A stretch of DNA of 64,000 nt from Chryseobacterium panacisoli (lineage in GTDB: Bacteria; Bacteroidota; Bacteroidia; Flavobacteriales; Weeksellaceae), in the NCBI RefSeq assembly GCF_008274625.1, contig NZ_VTRU01000002.1:124001-188000 (forward strand). Direction: 5' to 3'. The translations under genes and the position numbers were made by a program. Below are positions 7,771 through 16,559 of this stretch, in pieces; position 1 is the stretch's first letter, and each line of letters starts with the position of its first letter. The notes under the pieces were generated by a model. It ran no database searches and was not told the DNA's origin. It was given only the letters and a program-made list of their open reading frames with translations.

Positions 7771-10293
7771 TTATTTTATGTTGACTAATACTTGAATTTT
7801 TCCAATTTCTTTTTGGTCATAATCCTGAAGTGCTTTTCCGATGACCTGTCCTATTTTTACCTTTTTGACATCCGCTTTCATGGCAACGCCTGCTTTAGAT
7901 GAAGTTACCAATAGGTCGCCTCTTTTTATTTTTCCATTCTCAAGGCATACTTTGGTAGGAATTACCCCAATCACCCCCATAGGAGCTTTATTGGAAATAT
8001 CAGTGTCAATATGTTCTTCCGTAAGAAGTACTCCTGGTTTGGTAGCATATACTCCTGCCACAAGACTGGAATAAGATGTTGAAGATTTTTCAACAGTTCT
8101 GTCTGCTTTTGTTGATATAACAAGAATATCACCAGGCTCATATTCGGAAATGTTTCCATTGACATCAAATGCTTCAGCAACGTCAGCACCGCTGCTTTGA
8201 GTTCCTCCGTTAAAGAATCCGCGTCCGGCAGAATTGATTCTGGCTACATTTACCGTGCCCGGATTTCCGGATTTAAATACTGCAATAGAGCCGTTGCTGT
8301 GGGTTTCTACTGTAAGGGGAGGGTTGGTGTTAGCAGTATTGTAATTTACAAATCTTGCCGCACGCCCTTGTCCGAAATTAGGAACCCAGGCATAGATAGC
8401 GCTTCCCGTTCCATCTGCAGTAGTTTCTACACCGTCTCCTGTATTGGAGGCATTAGCGGTGATACCGTTACCATTTCCATCCGCAATAGCAATCAGTGCA
8501 GGGCCGTTTCCGGAAGGATTACTGGCATGAAATAAACCTGCATATCCTCCTGTACCAGAAGAAATTCCATAGATTCCTGCTGTGCCGAAGTTTGCAAACT
8601 GTGAATTTACTTCTCCTCTTACTGCAGCCGAAGTTCCGGTAGTTCTATCTACTTTAAAATTCCCTGCAATACCATTACCAACTGTGGTTACTGTTATAAC
8701 ATCACTGGTATTATCCTCATTGAAGATGTTAAACCTTCCGGCTCGTCCGGTAGAAAAAGTAGGTACCCATGCGTAGAGTGCGTTTCCGGCTCCATCAATA
8801 TTGGTTTCAATACCATTTCCGTCTTTTCCTGCATTGGCTGTGATAGCATTTCCGTTACCATCGGTCAGGGCAATCAATGAAGCTCCGTTTCCTGCAGGGT
8901 TTGAGGCATAGAATAAACCAGCACGCCCCCCAGTTCCTGAAGAAACTCCAAAAATGGCTGCCGCACCAAAATTTCCGAAAATAGTGTTTACTTCTCCTCT
9001 TACTGCTGCACCAACGCTATTGGTATTGTCAACCAGAAAAGAAGCTGCATTTCCCTGGGTATTGTCCGGAATATTTCCATTTCCGTTCGTTTCTACCTCA
9101 AAAGTATTTCCTGTAGTATTCGTTTGGTTAAAATTTTCAAATCTTCCGGCACGTCCGGTACTGTTATTTAAACCTACCTGTCCGTAAACACCAATACCGG
9201 TTCCGGATGTATTGGTAGCTACAAAACCTCTCACTCCATATCCGCCTCCGTCATTACGGCCTACTACAGCCCCGGCAATATCACTGGTAGTTCTGCCCAC
9301 TACAGCTTCGCCACCTCCGTTGTTATCCCCTACAACACCAGCAGATGTCTGGGCAGAAGTTATTCCGTGTGCTCCAAATCCTGCTCCGGTGGAGCTTCTT
9401 ACTCCGGCTCCGTTTCCTGAGGTTGTGACATTTATAACGGTACCGTTCCCTACGCTGGATGCATTAAGAGCAACATTATTATTTGCATTGTTGAAGATTG
9501 AGATACTAGCAGGGATTCCGTTATTACTGGTAGCAGTAAGACCGGTTCCTGTATTACTGTTGGCATAAACTCCGGTTCCGTTTGCGCTGGCATTACCATA
9601 TATACCTAATCCATTTGGAGTAACACCGTATACTCCCCATCCGCTTCCGGCCTGGCTTCCATATACACCTACTCCCAGTCCTCCGGTTCCGTTATTAATA
9701 CCACGAACTGCTGAAGAAAATCCTCCGGGGGCAGCATTGGTAACAACTCCTCTTACTGCTGCAATATTTGACGTAGTTGTGTTGTTATTACCCTCTAAAG
9801 ATGTTCCATCACCATCATTGGTTAATGAAAATAAGGTCGAGGCATTATTTACTGTATTCGTATAGGGAATTGCGAAGCTTCCACCTCCACCACCTGCAGA
9901 TTTGGCATACATAGCATAAGGAACACTTAGCAGCTGGCTGGTTCCTACTATCGTATAGCTGGTTCCTCCGGCAGGGTCAGTTTCTGTTTTTAAATAATAG
10001 CTTCCTGCAGGCCAGTCGATGGTGGCAAATGTTCCTGTAAGTACAGTTCCTGTTCCTATTTCAAGGCTGATAAGCCCATTGGCATTGGTATTTCCGGTGA
10101 GTCTTTCTGAATAGACTGCAGCGCCGGCAGGAGATCCCTGTAATATGCTTACTCTCACGGCTATAGCTTGGTTGACTAAGAGTTGTCCCGAGCCATTTCT
10201 CATGACAGCCTGGTAGCTCATTTTTTCCGGAGCCTGAGAAAGTCCCATAAAGAAACCAGTCAGGATCCAAAACAGTAATAATATTTTTTTCAT
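7771..10293 (-). CDS. Large secreted Gly/Asn/Thr-rich repeat protein, tail-fibre-like
   Basis: 840 aa. Signal peptide MKKILLLFWILTGFFMGLSQA is followed by a conserved N-terminal domain (MSYQAVMRNGSG to LSVPYAMYAKSA) common in large Bacteroidota surface and 'tail fibre' proteins. Next comes a long stretch of short GVYG/GVRG/GIYG turns, as in beta-helical fibres. Residues about 428-680 are two tandem units of 127 aa: AAVRGEVN..F.NFG, SSGTGG.AGLF.ASNP, YAWVP.F..GRA. The C-terminal 150 aa (ADVAEAFDVNG onward: GDILVIS, MGVIGV, GDLLVTSSKAG) form a separate non-repetitive domain, possibly for trimerisation or maturation. No T9SS sorting domain is visible on this protein, but the gene 6 bases upstream has one. 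A surface fibre or adhesin is the best guess. Confidence 0.7.
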   Translation of the reverse strand: MKKILLLFWILTGFFMGLSQAPEKMSYQAVMRNGSGQLLVNQAIAVRVSILQGSPAGAAVYSERLTGNTNANGLISLEIGTGTVLTGTFATIDWPAGSYYLKTETDPAGGTSYTIVGTSQLLSVPYAMYAKSAGGGGGSFAIPYTNTVNNASTLFSLTNDGDGTSLEGNNNTTTSNIAAVRGVVTNAAPGGFSSAVRGINNGTGGLGVGVYGSQAGSGWGVYGVTPNGLGIYGNASANGTGVYANSNTGTGLTATSNNGIPASISIFNNANNNVALNASSVGNGTVINVTTSGNGAGVRSSTGAGFGAHGITSAQTSAGVVGDNNGGGEAVVGRTTSDIAGAVVGRNDGGGYGVRGFVATNTSGTGIGVYGQVGLNNSTGRAGRFENFNQTNTTGNTFEVETNGNGNIPDNTQGNAASFLVDNTNSVGAAVRGEVNTIFGNFGAAAIFGVSSGTGGRAGLFYASNPAGNGASLIALTDGNGNAITANAGKDGNGIETNIDGAGNALYAWVPTFSTGRAGRFNIFNEDNTSDVITVTTVGNGIAGNFKVDRTTGTSAAVRGEVNSQFANFGTAGIYGISSGTGGYAGLFHASNPSGNGPALIAIADGNGNGITANASNTGDGVETTADGTGSAIYAWVPNFGQGRAARFVNYNTANTNPPLTVETHSNGSIAVFKSGNPGTVNVARINSAGRGFFNGGTQSSGADVAEAFDVNGNISEYEPGDILVISTKADRTVEKSSTSYSSLVAGVYATKPGVLLTEEHIDTDISNKAPMGVIGVIPTKVCLENGKIKRGDLLVTSSKAGVAMKADVKKVKIGQVIGKALQDYDQKEIGKIQVLVNIK

Positions 10294-10299
10294 GGCATT

Positions 10300-10773
10300 T
10301 TATTTTTTGATGATTTTAAATGTTTTAATATTTTCTCCATTTTGAGTAATCCTGATGATGTACATGGCAGCAGGAAGTGAGGAGAAATTAAGTTCAGATT
10401 TTGATTGTGAGATCTTATCTTTTTTTACCAGCTTACCTTGGGCATCGAATAACTGATACTCTGATCCTTTAAAATTATTTGAGGTAAAATCTAAATACAA
10501 ATAATCTCTGAAAGGATTAGGGTAGAGCAAAATACCTGTGAGTTCAGAAGAGGTTTCAAGGGAAGTAAGAGTGATAATTTCGTAAGGCTGTTGAACGCCT
10601 TCGAGAACTTGTCCTGTTCCTTTTTCGAGATAGGTCGTTTGACCTACACTGTAAGAAACAAAACCATTAGCTGCTGAAGCATCCAGTCCGGTTGCCAAAA
10701 CTGCAGATTGTGCATGCAGTATGGAGACGGAAAAGGCAGACAGAATAATACAATAAATAGATATTCTTTCCAT
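10300..10773 (-). CDS. Short T9SS type A sorting-domain protein
   Basis: 157 aa with signal peptide MERISIYCIILSAFSVSILHAQ. A short central region (GFVSYSVGQTTYLEKGTG...LEGVQQPYE) recurs in flavobacterial proteins next to large repeat proteins. The last 75 aa are a clear T9SS type A C-terminal sorting domain: LLYPNPFRDYLYLDF, LFDAQGKLV, LPAAMYIIRI, KTFKIIKK. Such domains direct export across the outer membrane by the type IX system and attachment to the cell surface. First gene of the operon with the 840-aa protein. The 160-base gap in front carries twin direct repeats that look like LytTR operator half-sites. Confidence 0.85.
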   Translation of the reverse strand: MERISIYCIILSAFSVSILHAQSAVLATGLDASAANGFVSYSVGQTTYLEKGTGQVLEGVQQPYEIITLTSLETSSELTGILLYPNPFRDYLYLDFTSNNFKGSEYQLFDAQGKLVKKDKISQSKSELNFSSLPAAMYIIRITQNGENIKTFKIIKK

Positions 10774-10828
10774 GGATAACAGTTTTTGGTGATTAATAGA
10801 TGTGTTTTTCTGGGGGAATTTGGGAAGA

Positions 10829-10836
10829 CTAAATTA
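10829..10836 (-). promoter_or_regulatory. Candidate -7 element of the surface-protein operon
   Basis: The minus strand reads TAATTTAG, one mismatch from TAnnTTTG, about 56 bases before the ATG of the T9SS gene. The twin repeats lie 31-61 bases further upstream, a normal position for an activator. Weak alone; supported by its placement. Confidence 0.4.
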
Positions 10837-10867
10837 CCACCTATCTCAATCGAATGGTAGGAAAATA

Positions 10868-10897
10868 GACCAACGGCAGAAATAATCGACCAACGGC
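10868..10897 (-). promoter_or_regulatory. Twin direct repeat, putative LytTR-binding site
   Basis: GACCAACGGC occurs exactly twice, at 10868-10877 and 10888-10897 (20-base period). Read on the minus strand as GCCGTTGGT, each copy fits the LytTR consensus [TA][AC][CA]GTTN[AG][TG] at 8 of 9 positions. The gap between the 9-base units is 11 bases, against 12 or 13 (give or take one) in known sites. It lies between the LytTR regulator gene and the operon it probably controls. Confidence 0.6.
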
Positions 10898-10933
10898 GTT
10901 TTGTGAATTATTGTTGAAGTTTGCTTAGCTTTT

Positions 10934-11641
10934 TTAAGGATTGAAAAAAGAAAGATTATCCTTATAAGTACGTCCGATAGGAAGTTTGATATGATGTGCC
11001 AGTTCTATTTCGTGACAGTTTTTTCCGCGGATAAGGTGGCGGGGAACCGCATAGCTTCTGTGTATTCTGACAAAAGAATCAAAAAAGTTTTTTTGCAGGA
11101 GATTTCCCAGAGAATTTAAAATACAGTGATTTTTTTCAAGAGTGATAATCCTGGTGTAATCTTTCAAAGCCTCCAGATACAGAATATCTTTCATTTTAAT
11201 CTGAAAAATATGTCCTCCTTCTTTTATTTTGATGCAGTTTTCTCCTACCATAGCGTCATAGCATTCACATTTTTCTTTCACTTCAAAAAAATCAAAAAGC
11301 TTCTCCATCGAATAATGAAAGCGTTCTGTGGTGAGGGGTTTGATGATAAAATCTAACGTACTGATTTCAAAAGCTCCGGCAGCAAGCTCCGGATGGGAAC
11401 TTACAAAAATGCAGGCAGGTATCTTATGGGCCAGCTTCCGGAACTCAAGTCCGCTCATACCCTGCAAATTAGTCTCAATAATCAAAAGATCAGCAGGAAC
11501 ATCAAGATAGGGAACTGCCTTTTCAGCAGAATCAAAAGAGGCAACAATTTCAATGTTTTGATATTGTTTGATATAATGCTGAAGAACCAGTCTGTCCAGT
11601 TCATCATCATCAATAATCATACATCTAATATGGGTAATCAT
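10934..11641 (-). CDS. LytTR-family response regulator with Glu at the phospho-site
   Basis: 235 aa. The N-terminal receiver domain (about 1-120) shows the acidic pocket IIDDDE (10-14), a Ser in FVSSHPE and the conserved Lys in FIIKPLT. At the usual phospho-Asp position it has Glu56 (LLIIETNLQGMSG, codon GAG). The C-terminal LytTR DNA-binding domain (about 130-232) has ILYLEALKDYTRI, FVRIHRSYAV and HIKLPIGRTYKDN. LytTR proteins bind paired direct repeats upstream of surface and secretion genes. No histidine kinase gene is adjacent. Glu at this site may mimic the phosphorylated state, making the protein constitutively active (inference). An internal Met8 is a less likely start. The gene sits just upstream of the T9SS/repeat-protein operon. 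Confidence 0.88.
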   Translation of the reverse strand: MITHIRCMIIDDDELDRLVLQHYIKQYQNIEIVASFDSAEKAVPYLDVPADLLIIETNLQGMSGLEFRKLAHKIPACIFVSSHPELAAGAFEISTLDFIIKPLTTERFHYSMEKLFDFFEVKEKCECYDAMVGENCIKIKEGGHIFQIKMKDILYLEALKDYTRIITLEKNHCILNSLGNLLQKNFFDSFVRIHRSYAVPRHLIRGKNCHEIELAHHIKLPIGRTYKDNLSFFNP

Positions 11642-11833
11642 GATATTCCGGAGATTAGTTTTGATTTAAATATTTAAAAATCAGAAAATTATTACATAAA
11701 GTTATTGATTTTTTATAAAACCTTCATCAGCAAACTTAAATTTATATTAAAATATGTTATTAAATAAAAATTGATTTTGTTTTTTTTCTGAAAAATATTA
11801 ACTTGTAAAAATCATAAACATAGATAGAACTTA

Positions 11834-13060
11834 ATGTTAGAAAAGAAAGAACATAACTATGAGAAAGCGGTCTTAGTGGGTGTTATTACCCAAAATCAAG
11901 ACGAAGAAAAACTGACAGAGTATTTAGATGAACTTGAGTTTTTAGCTTTCACAGCCGGAGCAACCGTACAAAAGCGTTTTACCCAAAAACTGACTCAGCC
12001 TGATTCCAAAACCTTCATCGGAAGCGGAAAAGCAATTGAGATAAAAGAATATGTAAAAGAAAACGAGATCGGAACTGTAATTTTCGATGACGAACTTTCT
12101 CCTTCACAGCTTAAAAATCTGGAAAGAGAGATGGAGGTTAAAATTTTGGACCGTACCAATCTTATTCTTGATATTTTTGCCCAAAGAGCCCAGACTTCTT
12201 ATGCAAGAACTCAGGTGGAACTGGCACAATATCAATATCTTTTACCACGATTGACCAGAATGTGGACTCACCTTGAACGTCAAAAAGGGGGAATTGGAAT
12301 GAGAGGTCCCGGAGAAACGGAAATTGAAACTGACCGTCGTATTATCCGTGACAGGATTACATTGCTGAAAGAAAAACTGAAGACCATTGACAAGCAGATG
12401 GCGACTCAGCGTAATAACCGTGGGAAAGTAGTTCGTGCAGCTTTGGTGGGATATACCAATGTTGGAAAATCTACTTTGATGAATTCCATTTCAAAATCTG
12501 AAGTTTTTGCAGAAAATAAATTATTTGCCACTCTGGATACCACAGTAAGAAAAGTGGTGATCGGAAACTTACCGTTTCTGCTTACGGATACAGTAGGATT
12601 CATCAGAAAATTGCCTACTCAGCTGGTAGAATCATTTAAATCTACTTTGGATGAGGTTCGTGAAGCTGACCTTTTAATTCATGTAGTGGATATTTCGCAT
12701 GAGAGTTTTGAAGATCACATAGAATCTGTAAATCATATTTTGATGGAAATCAATGCCCATCAGAAGCCAATGATCATGATCTTCAATAAAATTGACGATT
12801 TCAGCTATGAGAAAAAGGATGAGGACGATCTTACCCCTTCAACCCGTAAAAATATATCTCTGGAAGAGTGGAAGAAAACATGGATGGGGAAATCAAAATA
12901 CCCAACCGTATTCATTTCTGCTTTAACGAAGGAAAACTTCCCGGAAATGAAGAAAATGATTTACGATGAGGTGATGAAGATTCATATTTCCAGATTTCCA
13001 TACAACGATTTCCTTTTCGAATATTTCGATAACGACGAGGAAGAAGAAAGCAACAATTAA
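11834..13060 (+). CDS. hflX: GTPase HflX
   Basis: 408 aa, full length for the family. The N-terminal HflX domain contains the TFIGSGKAIEI and ILDIFAQRAQT motifs and the GGIGMRGPGETEIE segment. The GTPase domain has G1 GYTNVGKST (206-214), G3 DTVGFI and G4 NKID. HflX is a ribosome-binding GTPase that splits stalled or hibernating 70S ribosomes under stress. Acidic C-terminal tail (DNDEEEESNN). The stop overlaps the next start by one base (TAATG), so the DUF4919 gene is translationally coupled to it. Confidence 0.95.
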   Translation: MLEKKEHNYEKAVLVGVITQNQDEEKLTEYLDELEFLAFTAGATVQKRFTQKLTQPDSKTFIGSGKAIEIKEYVKENEIGTVIFDDELSPSQLKNLEREMEVKILDRTNLILDIFAQRAQTSYARTQVELAQYQYLLPRLTRMWTHLERQKGGIGMRGPGETEIETDRRIIRDRITLLKEKLKTIDKQMATQRNNRGKVVRAALVGYTNVGKSTLMNSISKSEVFAENKLFATLDTTVRKVVIGNLPFLLTDTVGFIRKLPTQLVESFKSTLDEVREADLLIHVVDISHESFEDHIESVNHILMEINAHQKPMIMIFNKIDDFSYEKKDEDDLTPSTRKNISLEEWKKTWMGKSKYPTVFISALTKENFPEMKKMIYDEVMKIHISRFPYNDFLFEYFDNDEEEESNN

Positions 13061-13695
13061 TGAAATATCACTTTTTCCTTTTATTCATCATGTTTTCGGT
13101 TTTTGGTTTCAGCCAGAAATCAAAGCTTGATTTAAAAGCTGTTGAGAAAAGTCTCAAAAATTCTGATTCTCCCTACAATTATGAGAAGCTTATTTTTAAA
13201 TATAAAGGATATCCGAAGTCTTTGGACAGCATAGAGTCTCAATATCTTTACTATGGAAGAAATTTCAGAAAAGATAAAGTAAGCACGTCAGACGATAGCT
13301 TTAAAAGCCTTGCTGAAGCCTTTAAGCAGAACAATTTTGCAGACTGTATCAAGCAGGGGAAGGCCTTGTATGATAAAGATCCTACGAACCTGGATATTTT
13401 GCTGATCCTTCTCAGAGCATATGATTCTGTGAAGGATGGCAACAATTTTATGCATCATCTGAATCAGTTTCGTTCGCTTACGGAAGGGATAAAAATCTCA
13501 GGAGACGGAAAATCTGAAAAAACAGCCTATATCGTCAATTCTGTAGGAGATGAATATATTCTGCTGAACATTCTGAATATAGGAAAGGATTATACGAGAA
13601 GCTCAAAACCTGCCAAGGATGGCATGTTTGATGTTTGGCAAAAAGAGGGGCAGCAGCTCTATATTAAAATACTCTATTTGGAACTTACCAATTAA
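13060..13695 (+). CDS. DUF4919 family secreted protein
   Basis: 211 aa with signal peptide MKYHFFLLFIMFSVFGFSQ. The mature part is mostly helical with a TPR-like middle (AEAFKQNNFADCIKQGKALYDKDPTNLDILLILLRAY). It matches DUF4919 proteins of flavobacteria, in which a tail of the form KTAYIVNSVGDEYILLN is characteristic. Function unknown. Its ATG overlaps the hflX stop. Confidence 0.7.
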   Translation: MKYHFFLLFIMFSVFGFSQKSKLDLKAVEKSLKNSDSPYNYEKLIFKYKGYPKSLDSIESQYLYYGRNFRKDKVSTSDDSFKSLAEAFKQNNFADCIKQGKALYDKDPTNLDILLILLRAYDSVKDGNNFMHHLNQFRSLTEGIKISGDGKSEKTAYIVNSVGDEYILLNILNIGKDYTRSSKPAKDGMFDVWQKEGQQLYIKILYLELTN

Positions 13696-13716
13696 TCATA
13701 AAATAAAAAACACTTA

Positions 13717-15003
13717 GTGGAATTATATTATTCATTTTCAGCATTAATCGTATTAGCATCAATATTCGCCTATCTCAATTACAGATTTTTAAAACTTCCA
13801 AGTACCATCGGAATTATGGTGATCGCCATTGTGGTGTCTATTTTCCTGGTAATGTTCGGAGAAACAGTACTTCCGAGAACCTTCGGTCATCTTCACAATC
13901 TGATGAATGGTATCGACTTTACGGAGGTTTTGATGGGAGCTATGCTTAATTTTCTACTCTTTGCGGGAGGAATTCATATTAATATTAATGACCTGAAGGA
14001 GCAGTTCAGACCTGTAGTGATATTTTCCACGGTGGGAGTTGTGATTTCTACTTTTGTGGTAGGATTTGGAATGTTTTATTTACTGCCTTATGTTGGCGTT
14101 AAGCTTCCCTTCATCTATTGCCTTGTCTTTGGAGCATTGATTTCACCTACCGATCCGGTGGCGGTTCTGAGTGTTCTGAAACAGGCTAACGTATCCAAAT
14201 CACTGGAAACAAAAGTAGCCGGAGAATCTCTCTTCAATGACGGTATGGCAGTTGTGGTCTTTACAGTGATCTTACAGCTGGCAGTCGGGAAAGAAGTGGA
14301 TCTGAGCGTAGAAACCATTGGATTGCTTTTGCTTAAAGAAGCCGGAGGTGGTCTTTTACTCGGAGTTCTGTTAGGATGGGTTACTTCAAGACTGATGCGT
14401 GAAGTGGATGATTATATTATCTCTGTATTGGTAACGCTTTCTGTAGTGATGGGAGGTTATCTTATTGCAAGACAGATGCATATCTCAGGGCCGCTGACTA
14501 TGGTTGCTGCAGGATTGTTTATGGGGAACTTCAACAGAAGTTTCAAAATGAAATCAGTCACTCAGGATTATCTGATCAAATTCTGGGAGCTTATTGATGA
14601 AATTCTGAATGCTGTATTATTTCTGTTCATCGGATTTGAACTCTTGATGATTAAAGACCTTAGACACTTCATGATTCCAGGCTTAGCTGCTATTGTGGTT
14701 GTACTGTTTGCAAGATTTATTTCTATCTGGGGGCCTACAAAATTTACCTCTCTGAGAAAAAGTTTCAGCCCGCAGACCGTAAAAGTTCTGGTTTGGGGAG
14801 GAATCAGAGGTGGAGTTTCTATAGCGTTGGCAATGTCTATCCCTAAAAGTGAATACAGTGAGATTATTTTAAGTATTACCTATTGTGTTGTAGTCTTCTC
14901 CATTATTGTTCAGGGACTTACCATTGCCAAGGTGGCCAATCCCAATAAGATTGCAAAAGAAGAGGAAGAACAGGAGAATATTACCTTAGAAGAGAAAGCT
15001 TAA
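13717..15003 (+). CDS. CPA1 family Na+/H+ (cation:proton) antiporter
   Basis: 428 aa, about 12 hydrophobic segments. It starts at GTG 13717; no in-frame ATG fits the first helix. Motifs typical of NhaP/CPA1 exchangers: ALISPTDPVAVLSVL with the transport Asp, AGESLFNDGMAVVVF, and VWGGIRGGVSIALAMS near the end. It exchanges Na+ (or K+) for H+ across the inner membrane for pH and sodium homeostasis; ion preference cannot be read from sequence. The C-terminal tail is short and acidic (EEEEQENITLEEKA). Lies 21 bases after DUF4919 and 18 before the AlkD-like gene, probably one transcript. Confidence 0.9.
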   Translation: MELYYSFSALIVLASIFAYLNYRFLKLPSTIGIMVIAIVVSIFLVMFGETVLPRTFGHLHNLMNGIDFTEVLMGAMLNFLLFAGGIHININDLKEQFRPVVIFSTVGVVISTFVVGFGMFYLLPYVGVKLPFIYCLVFGALISPTDPVAVLSVLKQANVSKSLETKVAGESLFNDGMAVVVFTVILQLAVGKEVDLSVETIGLLLLKEAGGGLLLGVLLGWVTSRLMREVDDYIISVLVTLSVVMGGYLIARQMHISGPLTMVAAGLFMGNFNRSFKMKSVTQDYLIKFWELIDEILNAVLFLFIGFELLMIKDLRHFMIPGLAAIVVVLFARFISIWGPTKFTSLRKSFSPQTVKVLVWGGIRGGVSIALAMSIPKSEYSEIILSITYCVVVFSIIVQGLTIAKVANPNKIAKEEEEQENITLEEKA

Positions 15004-15021
15004 AAACGCTTAATTGTACTT

Positions 15022-15738
15022 ATGAGCATCGTTAAAGAAATACAGGAAGCCCTAGCCGTTCTGTCCATTCCTGAAAAGGCAGAATTTTTTCCGAGATTTT
15101 TCAAAACCGGAAAAGGAGAATATGGCGAAGGTGATTTGTTTTTGGGCGTAAAAGTTCCGGACCAGCGCTCTGTTGCGAAAGAATATTACTCGAAAATAAG
15201 CTTAAAAGAGCTCAGTACATTACTGTCTTCAAAATATCATGAACATAGGCTGACAGCACTTTTTATGCTGATTTCAAAGTTTGAAAAAACAAAAGATAAA
15301 GCTGTAAAAGAAGAAGTGGTTGCTTTTTACCTGAATCACCTGCCCTATGTGAATAACTGGGATTTGGTAGACTCCACATGCTATAAGATTTTGGGAAGAT
15401 ATTCTTTTGAAAATCAGAAAGAAAATCTTCTTAGAGAACTTTCAGAGTCTGAAGAAATGTGGCACAAAAGAGTAGCCGTTGTCGGGACGATGCATTATAT
15501 AAAAAAAGGCTCATTTTATCTTACAAAGGAATTCGTAACCAAAAACCTCAAACACCCTCACGATCTGATGCATAAAGCAAACGGATGGCTGTTACGCGAA
15601 ATGGGAAATAAGAATGAAGGAGAACTGATCAGCTATCTGAATGTGTATTACAAAGAAATGCCGAGAACCTGTCTTCGGTATGCTATTGAAAAGCTGGACG
15701 AAGATCTTCGCCAGGATTATCTGAAAGGACGTATTTAA
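15022..15738 (+). CDS. DNA alkylation repair protein (AlkD/AlkC-like HEAT repeats)
   Basis: 238 aa, cytoplasmic. A helical HEAT-like repeat protein with family landmarks: GVKVPDQRSVAKEYY, EHRLTALFMLI, YVNNWDLVDSTCYKILG, LWHKRVAVVGTMHYIKKG-type segment (here EEMWHKRVAVV), HDLMHKANGWLLREMG and MPRTCLRYAIEKL. Members are DNA glycosylases that excise 3- and 7-alkylated purines without base flipping. Full length. Follows the antiporter on the same strand. Confidence 0.88.
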   Translation: MSIVKEIQEALAVLSIPEKAEFFPRFFKTGKGEYGEGDLFLGVKVPDQRSVAKEYYSKISLKELSTLLSSKYHEHRLTALFMLISKFEKTKDKAVKEEVVAFYLNHLPYVNNWDLVDSTCYKILGRYSFENQKENLLRELSESEEMWHKRVAVVGTMHYIKKGSFYLTKEFVTKNLKHPHDLMHKANGWLLREMGNKNEGELISYLNVYYKEMPRTCLRYAIEKLDEDLRQDYLKGRI

Positions 15739-15821
15739 ATGAGAATAAAATTAATAGCACTGTAGTTTCCTGTCCTGAAAAAGTACCGGAAAACAGCTAT
15801 TTATGCTCAAAAAATCAAAGA

Positions 15822-15856
15822 TTGTAAGGATGTAAGTCCAAAATTGAGTAATTTTG
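15822..15856 (+). promoter_or_regulatory. Promoter of the lipoprotein operon
   Basis: TTG at 15822-15824 and an exact -7 box TAATTTTG at 15849-15856 (24-base gap, slightly long). The -7 box falls inside a possible N-terminal extension from a TTG at 15844, which argues for the ATG at 15874 as the true start. Confidence 0.5.
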
Positions 15857-15873
15857 TGGTCTTAAACCCAATC

Positions 15874-16542
15874 ATGAAAAATTTTCTCAGATTATTTCTT
15901 CTATGTATTCCTTTGCTACTCCTGACAAGCTGTTTCGATATCCTTGATAAGGTGAATGTAAAGGCGGATGGTACAGGAGAGTATACCATTATTTTGAATG
16001 CCAGCAAAAGCAAAACAAGACTGGCATCTATCTCAAAAATGGAAACCATTAACGGGAAAAAAGTTCCGAAAAAGGCCGATATTGAAAATAAAATCAATGA
16101 AGCTGCAAAAATTTTTAAAGGAACTCCCGGAATCAGCAATGTGAAAACCTCCATGGATTTTGATAATTATATCATCAAACTGAGCTGTAATTTCAAAAAG
16201 ATTGAAAACATCAATGCCGGACTGGAAAAACTGAAAGCTCAGAACATACTGGGTAAAATGGTTCCGACGCAGGTTTACAGCCAGAATCTCGAAAAAAAGA
16301 TATTCGCAAGAAATAAGGTCAATACGTTCAAAGAAGATTACAACAAGATGAGCAAGGCGGATAAGGAAGTTTTTAACAATGCCAAATATACTTCCGTCAT
16401 GCAATTTGAAAGTACGGTGAAATCACAAACGAACAGTGTTTATGTGCTTTCTCCCAATAAAAAAGCACTCAAGCTGGAAGCTGATATTCTGGACCTGATT
16501 CTTCAGAAAAAACAAATACAAAACACAATTCTTTTTCAATAA
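15874..16542 (+). CDS. Lipoprotein of unknown function
   Basis: 222 aa from the ATG at 15874. Signal MKNFLRLFLLCIPLLLLTSC gives a lipobox Cys, then FDILDKVNVKADGTGEYTIILNASKSK, a mixed beta region resembling flavobacterial lipoproteins of unknown role. The C-terminal half is Lys-rich and helical (EKKIFARNKVNTFKEDYNKMSKADKEVF). First gene of a three-gene run with the two related proteins at 16560 and 18573, 17 bases upstream of the second. Confidence 0.65.
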   Translation: MKNFLRLFLLCIPLLLLTSCFDILDKVNVKADGTGEYTIILNASKSKTRLASISKMETINGKKVPKKADIENKINEAAKIFKGTPGISNVKTSMDFDNYIIKLSCNFKKIENINAGLEKLKAQNILGKMVPTQVYSQNLEKKIFARNKVNTFKEDYNKMSKADKEVFNNAKYTSVMQFESTVKSQTNSVYVLSPNKKALKLEADILDLILQKKQIQNTILFQ

Positions 16543-16559
16543 ATTTCTAAACTATAGTC

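Noticed and set aside
7841..9568. Long open frames on the plus strand opposite the 840-aa repeat protein
   Set aside because: They are Pro/Thr/Val-rich mirror frames of a Gly/Asn-rich repeat gene with no start context or signal; the minus strand has a signal peptide and conserved domains.
10061..10270. Short overlapping minus-strand frames within the repeat protein gene
   Set aside because: No initiation context or independent support; composition mirrors the host gene.
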